This document shows positions 3,982 through 7,862 of a DNA stretch of 7,862 nt, in pieces (position 1 is the first letter of the stretch; each line of letters begins with the position of its first letter). This DNA is from Bacillota bacterium. GTDB taxonomy: Bacteria > Bacillota > Bacilli > Alicyclobacillales > SLC66. The position numbers and the translations under genes were made by a program. Where the stretch lies: positions 1,316 to 9,177 of the forward strand of contig JAJZZT010000176.1 in the NCBI GenBank assembly GCA_021797415.1. Direction: 5' to 3'. The notes under the pieces are model-generated. The model was given only the letters and a program-made list of their open reading frames with translations. It did no database searches and was not told the DNA's origin.

Positions 3982-5832
3982 TCAGATGTCCAGCTTCACG
4001 TCCAGGTCGCGCAGCCAGGCGTTGACCTGCAACAAGTAATCAAACATCTGCGGGGTCGCCATAATCTGTCCAAACCACGGGCGGTGCTCCAGCGATGCTC
4101 TGCTGTCTTCCATCGCCTGCCGCACCGACCGGACATCCAACAGGGCAGGAAGGGGAGACGAAGGATCATCAAGCACACGCTGCAGATCCGATCGCACGGC
4201 CTCCAGGTAGGCGGGGTGGGGTGTGGATGGATAGGGACTTTTTTTCCGGTCGATGACATCATCCGGCAACCAACCGCGGACAGCCTCGCGCAAAACGGCT
4301 TTCGCAATGCCGTTTCTGGCCTTCATTTCCCAGGGAATATTCCACACGTACTCCACCAGCCGGTGATCGCAAAATGGCACGCGAACCTCAAGGCTGGCGG
4401 CCATGCTCATGCGATCTTTTCGTTCGAGCAGGGTCGTAAGAAAACGGGTGATGTTGAGATAGGAAATCTCCCGGATGCGCGCCGCGCGAGTGTTCTCGCC
4501 AGGCAGGCGGGGCACTTCGGAAAGCGCCTGCCGATAGCGGTCGTGGACGTATTGTTCGGGTTGCAGCGCGCGCAGCAGGTCTTGATTGTACATGCGCATG
4601 CGTTCGGCAAGACGGAGCGACCACGGGAATGTGTCGGCGGACAGGGCGTCCTCCCTGTGAAACCACGGATAGCCTCCGAACACCTCGTCGGCCGCCTCGC
4701 CCGACAGCGCGACGGTGGCGTCCTTTTTGATCTCGCGGCAGAACATATAGAGCGATACGTCGATATCCGCCATTCCGGGCAGGTCACGCGCGGCCAGGGG
4801 ACGCAGCAGGTGTCGGGTCATGGCGGGCGTGTCGATGACGATGTTATGATGGATTGTGCCGAGATGGCGGGAGACGCGGTCGACCCACGGGGCGTCGCGG
4901 CCGGTCTGGAACGCGTTTTCCCGGAAATAGCGATCCATGTCGGTAAAATCAACGGAAAAGGTGTGCAACTTCCCGCGTCCTTGCAAATGAAGCGAATTGG
5001 CCGCTATGGCGCTCACCGCGCTTGAGTCGAGTCCGCCCGACAGCAGTGTGGCGATGGGAACATCCGACACAAGCTGGCGCACCACGGCGTCCTCCAACAA
5101 CTCTCTGACACGCCTGACCGTCGTCGGGAAATCATCCTCGTGCGGCCGGCTTTCAAGCTGCCAGTAGGGGGCGGTCGCGCTCCCGGAGCGCGAGAGTGAA
5201 AGCCAGTGGCCAGGGCGAAGTTCGCGGACATTGCGGAAAATGCCGTGGCCCGGCGTGCGTGCGGGACCGACGAACAACACTTCGGCCAGCCCCTCGCGGT
5301 CAACCGCAGGTTTGATCGCGTGGTGCGCAAGGATGGCTTTCAGTTCGGAGCCGAACACGAATGCGGAACCTTGCTCCGCGTAGAACAGCGGCTTGACGCC
5401 GAGCCTGTCGCGCGCCATGATGAGCCGCTCGTCTTCGTGACACCAGACGGCAAATGCGAAAATGCCGTTGAGCCGCGCCGCACACTGTTCAGCCCACTCT
5501 GCGCAGGCAAGCAGGACCACCTCCGTATCTGAGCGGGATTCGAATGTGTGACCGCGACTCGTGAGACATTGTTTCAATTCATCCATATTGTACAATTCGC
5601 CATTGTAGACGATGGTGTAGGTGCGCCCTTTCACGCGGCGCGTCATGGGCTGCGCACCGCCTTCGGGGTCGATGACGATCAGACGGCGATGGGCAAACCC
5701 CGCGTGCTCGACAGCCCAAGTCGCGTGCGCGTCGGGACCGCGCTCTCGCATGGTCGCTCCCATCGCCTGGAGCGTCGACAGGCTCTGTCGGACATTGTAT
5801 TCATGATCGATATAACCGGCGATGCCGCACAT
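3982..5832 (-). CDS. asnB: Asparagine synthase (glutamine-hydrolysing)
   Basis: Makes asparagine from aspartate, glutamine and ATP. 616 residues, close to the usual bacterial AsnB length. The N-terminal class II glutamine amidotransferase domain (about 1-200) begins MCGIAGYID, with Cys2 as nucleophile once Met is removed. It carries HRRLIVID (48-55), VYNGELYN (75-82) and SRSDTE (99-104), the glutamine-binding motifs. The synthetase domain carries the ATP pyrophosphatase loop LLSGGLDSS (263-271), LSGEAADEVFGGY (376-388), and RKDRMSMAASLEVRVPFCDH (471-490). All expected catalytic motifs are present, so it should be active. The start is fixed by the catalytic Cys and by AAGGGAG a few bases upstream. 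It is monocistronic, convergent with the guanylate kinase gene and divergent from tadA. Several AsnB paralogues serve specialised roles in Bacillota, so a non-housekeeping role is possible. Confidence 0.96.
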   Translation of the reverse strand: MCGIAGYIDHEYNVRQSLSTLQAMGATMRERGPDAHATWAVEHAGFAHRRLIVIDPEGGAQPMTRRVKGRTYTIVYNGELYNMDELKQCLTSRGHTFESRSDTEVVLLACAEWAEQCAARLNGIFAFAVWCHEDERLIMARDRLGVKPLFYAEQGSAFVFGSELKAILAHHAIKPAVDREGLAEVLFVGPARTPGHGIFRNVRELRPGHWLSLSRSGSATAPYWQLESRPHEDDFPTTVRRVRELLEDAVVRQLVSDVPIATLLSGGLDSSAVSAIAANSLHLQGRGKLHTFSVDFTDMDRYFRENAFQTGRDAPWVDRVSRHLGTIHHNIVIDTPAMTRHLLRPLAARDLPGMADIDVSLYMFCREIKKDATVALSGEAADEVFGGYPWFHREDALSADTFPWSLRLAERMRMYNQDLLRALQPEQYVHDRYRQALSEVPRLPGENTRAARIREISYLNITRFLTTLLERKDRMSMAASLEVRVPFCDHRLVEYVWNIPWEMKARNGIAKAVLREAVRGWLPDDVIDRKKSPYPSTPHPAYLEAVRSDLQRVLDDPSSPLPALLDVRSVRQAMEDSRASLEHRPWFGQIMATPQMFDYLLQVNAWLRDLDVKLDI

Positions 5833-5850
5833 GGGACAGATCTCCCTTCC

Positions 5851-5886
5851 AAACGGCGGTGTTCAACAAAACGGCGGTGCTCAACA
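5851..5886 (-). repeat. Two tandem 18-bp repeats directly upstream of asnB
   Basis: AAACGGCGGTGTTCAACA (5851-5868) is followed without gap by AAACGGCGGTGCTCAACA (5869-5886), 17 of 18 identical. On the asnB strand they end a few bases before the ribosome binding site, so they lie in the leader or promoter. The period is a little under two helical turns, which would suit binding of two regulator molecules, but slippage is equally possible. Confidence 0.85.
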
Positions 5887-5947
5887 GAGTATGCCGGGAA
5901 TAGGCGATGGGTTCTGCGACGGGGCAGTCTGCAAGTTCGCTGGGCCG

Positions 5948-5977
5948 GTGCACTGCCCTGTGCACTGCCCTGTGCCC
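5948..5977. repeat. Tandem 12-bp repeat, about 2.5 copies
   Basis: GTGCACTGCCCT occurs at 5948-5959 and 5960-5971, followed by a partial GTGCCC at 5972-5977. GTGCAC is itself palindromic. The multiple of three plays no visible role because no gene crosses the site. Replication slippage is the likely origin. Confidence 0.8.
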
Positions 5978-5980
5978 GGC

Positions 5981-6124
5981 GAGTTTAGCGATAGCGGTGT
6001 TCGAGAAGGTTCGCTGGGTCGCCAGTATCCCTTTGCTCGTCGCGAGTTCCATGCATGGGTAAGGTTCGCTGGAGCGTCGTCATCCCCTTTGCTCGTCGCG
6101 AGTTTAGCGATAGCGGTGTCCGAG
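5981..6124 (+). repeat. Mosaic of repeated blocks in order B-A-A-B
   Basis: Block B (GAGTTTAGCGATAGCGGTGT plus YCGAG) is at 5981-6005 and 6100-6124, with one difference. Block A begins AAGGTTCGCTGG and ends TTTGCTCGTCGCGAGTT; copies lie at 6006-6048 and 6061-6104, differing mainly in a short inner part and by one inserted C. The two A copies are separated by CCATGCATGGGT, which includes the palindrome CCATGCATGG. A shorter, diverged A start (AAGTTCGCTGGGCCGG) lies at 5933-5948. All copies have the same orientation. This layered structure suggests several rounds of duplication or insertion of a short dispersed element. Confidence 0.8.
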
Positions 6125-6147
6125 CAGGAGCAAAGGGGATGACGACG
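6075..6147 (+). repeat. Perfect 20-bp inverted repeat upstream of tadA
   Basis: CGTCGTCATCCCCTTTGCTC (6075-6094) is matched exactly in reverse complement at 6128-6147. The 33-base loop contains most of block B2. No T-run follows directly. As RNA, the right arm could also pair with the related CCCTTTGCTC in block A1 (6029-6038), so two alternative hairpins are possible. Candidate roles are transcription stop upstream of tadA, a structured RNA, or the ends of a small non-autonomous mobile element. Confidence 0.8.
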
Positions 6148-6156
6148 ACTGGCAGA

Positions 6157-6165
6157 TGATATTTT
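6157..6165 (+). promoter_or_regulatory. Possible extended -10 promoter element for tadA
   Basis: TGATATTTT fits an extended -10 box (TG, one base, TATTTT). It lies 36 bases before the preferred tadA start and just after the large inverted repeat. There is no -35 match at the expected distance, so the assignment is weak. Confidence 0.3.
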
Positions 6166-6183
6166 CAGGACAGCCGACTGAGA

Positions 6184-6190
6184 GCGGAGG
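6184..6190 (+). promoter_or_regulatory. Ribosome binding site that sets the tadA start
   Basis: GCGGAGG ends 10 bases before GTG 6201. ATG 6156, the first start codon in this frame, has no comparable site and would add 15 residues with no family resemblance. Confidence 0.65.
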
Positions 6191-6200
6191 TTGTCGTGCG

Positions 6201-6662
6201 GTGGAATATCCGGATGAGGTGTACATGGAGGCGGCGCTGCGTGAGGCGGAGCAGGCGCTGGCGCTGCGTGAGACGCCGATCGGCGCGGTTGTCGTCGACA
6301 CGGCGGGCGAAGTGATCGGCAAAGGCTGCAATATGAGGGAGACGTGGCGCGATCCGGCCGCGCACGCCGAGGTGATCGCACTGCGCGATGCGGCGCGCGT
6401 GACTGGCGACTGGCGGTTGTATGGCTGCCGTCTGTACGTGACGGTGGAGCCGTGCCTCATGTGCGCAGGGGCCATCGTGCTAAGCCGTGTTCCGGCAGTT
6501 GTGTTCGGCGCGCGCAATCCGAAGGGAGGCGCGTTTGGATCGTCGTTTGACGTGCTGGATCTCCCTGGACTGAATCACTATCCGACCGTCAAAGCTGGCG
6601 TTCTGGAAGCGAAATGTGCTATGATGATCAAGGACTTCTTTGGCGGTCAACGCAAAGGATAA
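6201..6662 (+). CDS. tadA: tRNA-specific adenosine(34) deaminase
   Basis: Deaminates the wobble adenosine of tRNA-Arg(ACG) to inosine so that one tRNA reads CGU, CGC and CGA. 153 residues from GTG 6201, the normal TadA length. Zinc site residues of the cytidine/deoxycytidylate deaminase fold are all present: HAE with His55 and the proton-shuttling Glu57, and PCLMC with Cys85 and Cys88. TPIGAVVV (25-32), RDPAAHAEVIALRDA (50-64) and VFGARNPKGGAFGS (101-114) follow typical TadA sequences. The C-terminal helix ends DFFGGQRKG. ATG 6156 upstream is an alternative start with weaker support. Placed just before tRNA-Ser and the SRP RNA, as in the Bacillus subtilis yaaJ/tadA-scr region, which supports the assignment and suggests a conserved housekeeping cluster. 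Confidence 0.95.
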   Translation: MEYPDEVYMEAALREAEQALALRETPIGAVVVDTAGEVIGKGCNMRETWRDPAAHAEVIALRDAARVTGDWRLYGCRLYVTVEPCLMCAGAIVLSRVPAVVFGARNPKGGAFGSSFDVLDLPGLNHYPTVKAGVLEAKCAMMIKDFFGGQRKG

Positions 6663-6721
6663 GAGGCCGTCTGCAATTTGGTCTCGTCCCTTTTTAGTTC
6701 GCCCGGCAAGTCCAACGACGC

Positions 6722-6812
6722 GGAGAGATGTCCGAGTGGTCGAAGGAGCTCGCCTCGAAAGCGAGTAGTCCTTTACAGGGGCTCGTGGGTTCGAATCCCA
6801 CTCTCTCCGCCA
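6722..6812 (+). tRNA. tRNA-Ser, anticodon CGA
   Basis: Decodes the serine codon UCG. Acceptor stem GGAGAGA (6722-6728) pairs with TCTCTCC (6802-6808); discriminator is G6809, the expected serine identity base, and CCA is encoded at 6810-6812. The anticodon stem 6749-6753 pairs with 6761-6765, and loop CTCGAAA has anticodon CGA at 6756-6758. The long variable arm of a class II tRNA is present at 6766-6784, and the T arm 6785-6801 has loop TTCGAAT. It starts 59 bases after the tadA stop. That gap contains only a weak 6-bp stem and TTTTT, so read-through from tadA is possible. The SRP RNA follows about 14 bases later. Confidence 0.97.
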
Positions 6813-6826
6813 TTTTTCTGCGGTAT

Positions 6827-6959
6827 GAGTCTCAGCGCTCACCTGAGCGGGTCCTGCGCGGCGGGCGCGCCTGAAATGTGTCAGGTCCTGGCGGAAGCAG
6901 CACTAAGGGATGTCGTCCGGGTGCCGCAGCCAAGCCTGTTCAGGTGGCGCTGAGAGTCC
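6827..6959 (+). ncRNA. ffs: Signal recognition particle RNA, short (4.5S-like) form
   Basis: RNA core of the signal recognition particle, which binds Ffh and targets membrane proteins. The conserved apical domain is GTGTCAGGTCC-TGGC-GGAAGCAGCACTAAG (about 6878-6906), that is, the Ffh-binding symmetric and asymmetric loops closed by a UGGC tetraloop of the URRC type. GTGCCGCAG (6921-6929) is also typical. The ends form a long helix: CTCAGCGC (6831-6838) with GCGCTGAG (6947-6954), then CACCTG (6840-6845) with CAGGTG (6941-6946), leaving T6839 bulged. Length is about 130 bases. Only about 14 bases separate it from the tRNA-Ser CCA, so there is no room for the 5' Alu domain found in the roughly 270-base Bacillus scRNA. 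Exact ends are uncertain by several bases. No own promoter or terminator was found; processing from a joint tRNA transcript is possible. Confidence 0.9.
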
Positions 6960-7036
6960 TACCGCGCCTGTGCTCTGCATGTAACCCAGGGGACATGGTT
7001 TGGCGGCGGATCGTCAGGGGGCGAACGGCGAACGCC

Positions 7037-7862
7037 ATGGATACGGATCCTACGATACAGACGCAGACGATCGGCGACATCCTCGTCGAGCATATCCCCT
7101 TTTTCCGTATTGCGCCAAACGGGGTTATTGTGCAGGCCAATCGGGCGGTCGGCGCACTGCTCGGGATTGATGGTCTGTACAAGGCGAACGTTGCATCCGC
7201 TCTTGCCGCTCATCCGGCTCTTCTCTCCTCCATCCAGTCTACGCTGCACGACAAAGTCCCGTACCGGTCCCGGCTTGTCCATATCGAACGCGAACAATGG
7301 TCGAGCAGCGTGCTGGCCGATGCGCTCAGCGTCGATGGCGCATGGCTCTTTGTTTTTCACGAAATTGAAAATATCGCTTCATTGGAAGGACGCATGAACG
7401 ATCGCGGGCGATTGGCCATGCTCGGGAAGATCGCCTCGGGTATCGCTCATGAGATTCGCAATCCGCTGACGGCAATCAGCGGATTCACGCAGATCATGCG
7501 GGAGAATTTTACCTGCAGCGGCATGCAAAAGGAGATCGCATACACGGATCTGATCGCGGCGGAACTCGCCCGCATTGAAAAGCTTGTGGATAATCTGCTG
7601 CTGTTGTCGCGGCCGGAGCCGATGCGGTTCGAGGCTGTGAACGTGCAGTCTTTCTTGAACGAGTTGGAGATGTCGCTGCAAACGTACGCGACGGCGCGGA
7701 ATGTCAAGCTGTGCGTGGCCTCCCGGACAGTGCCGGACATCTCCGCGGATGGCGCGCTCTTGCGCAAGGCCGTCATGCATCTGGCGTTCAATGCTGTGGA
7801 ATCCATGGAAAATGGAGGCGAACTGTCGCTCTCAAGCAGTTATTCCACGGAAGAATCCTTCG
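7037..7862 (+). CDS. Two-component sensor histidine kinase, 3' end outside window
   Basis: Signal-transducing kinase that autophosphorylates on His and passes the phosphate to a response regulator. 275 residues are visible, open to the window end. No membrane helix or signal peptide is seen, so it appears cytoplasmic. Residues about 10-115 look like a PAS sensor domain: HIPFFRIAPNGVIVQANRAV (19-38) and later AWLFVFHEIEN. The HisKA dimerisation domain begins LAMLGKIASGIAHEIRNPLT (126-145), with His138 as phosphoacceptor, and continues IEKLVDNLLLLSRPE. The start of the ATPase domain is LLRKAVMHLAFNAVESM (241-257), the N box. The start codon is uncertain: ATG 7037 has AGGGGG 15 bases upstream, too far, and in-frame ATG 6995 has AGGGG only 2 bases upstream. 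The architecture resembles the sporulation or nutrient-sensing PAS kinases of Bacilli; the signal is unknown. Confidence 0.88.
   Translation, partial: MDTDPTIQTQTIGDILVEHIPFFRIAPNGVIVQANRAVGALLGIDGLYKANVASALAAHPALLSSIQSTLHDKVPYRSRLVHIEREQWSSSVLADALSVDGAWLFVFHEIENIASLEGRMNDRGRLAMLGKIASGIAHEIRNPLTAISGFTQIMRENFTCSGMQKEIAYTDLIAAELARIEKLVDNLLLLSRPEPMRFEAVNVQSFLNELEMSLQTYATARNVKLCVASRTVPDISADGALLRKAVMHLAFNAVESMENGGELSLSSSYSTEESF

Larger units (their letters stand above)
5833..6200. other. Repeat-rich gene-free region between divergent asnB and tadA
   Basis: These 368 bases contain no supported gene. They must hold the asnB promoter and probably the tadA promoter, but most of the sequence is repeats: two 18-bp tandem copies next to asnB, 2.5 copies of a 12-bp unit, three copies of an A block beginning AAGGTTCGCTGG, two copies of a B block containing TTTAGCGATAGCGGTG, and a perfect 20-bp inverted repeat. 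Each is listed separately. I could not place a convincing asnB promoter. Confidence 0.7.

Noticed and set aside
3913..5025. Long open frame (370 codons) on the + strand opposite asnB
   Set aside because: It is antisense to an asnB with every catalytic motif intact, has no ribosome binding site, and its translation shows no family pattern. GC-rich codon use leaves the opposite strand open.
5801..6142. Small open frames on both strands within the asnB-tadA intergenic region
   Set aside because: Their translations only mirror the DNA repeats and they lack ribosome binding sites; the - strand frame overlaps the fixed asnB start.
6663..6695. Terminator between tadA and tRNA-Ser
   Set aside because: Only GAGGCC/GGTCTC with one wobble and an 11-base loop, and the TTTTT comes 5 bases after the stem. 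Too weak to call.

Overview
The window looks like chromosomal DNA of a fairly GC-rich member of the Bacillota, probably near the Alicyclobacillus/Bacilli side. This rests on strong GGAGG-type ribosome binding sites in front of nearly every gene, frequent GTG starts, and the gene order tadA - tRNA-Ser - SRP RNA, which resembles the Bacillus tadA-scr neighbourhood. The genus is an inference; no rRNA or long marker gene is present to fix it.

Layout from left to right. A tRNA-Arg(CCT) with a rho-independent terminator (94-227) is followed by a four-gene sulfur operon on the + strand (389-2764): a DsrE-family protein, a TusA-family sulfur carrier, an FAD-dependent sulfide:quinone oxidoreductase-like enzyme and a DUF1641 protein. 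A structured leader precedes the first gene, a GC-rich hairpin separates the first two genes, and a perfect 16-bp dyad lies after the last. A repeat-bearing gene-free stretch (2765-3152) leads to a textbook sigma-A promoter and a guanylate-kinase-family gene (3224-3832). A glutamine-hydrolysing asparagine synthetase (asnB) is convergent with it on the - strand (3982-5832), with a hairpin and direct repeats between the two stop codons. Between asnB and the divergent tadA lies a 368-bp gene-free region dense in repeats, including two tandem repeats, a mosaic of repeated blocks and a perfect 20-bp inverted repeat. Then come tadA (6201-6662), tRNA-Ser(CGA) with encoded CCA, a short-form SRP RNA and the first 275 codons of a PAS/HisKA sensor histidine kinase that runs off the window.

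How the parts work together. The sulfur operon reads as a compact sulfide-handling unit: the flavoprotein would oxidise sulfide at the membrane and pass electrons to quinone, TusA and DsrE would carry the resulting sulfane sulfur as protein persulfides, and the DUF1641 protein is a recurrent partner of such oxidoreductases. The right part is translation and protein-targeting housekeeping: TadA makes inosine at the tRNA-Arg(ACG) wobble position, and a serine tRNA and the SRP RNA follow. The most noteworthy points are the Alu-less SRP RNA in a likely Gram-positive, the histidine kinase where Bacillus has dnaX, the repeat mosaic upstream of tadA, and the separately promoted Gmk-family gene.
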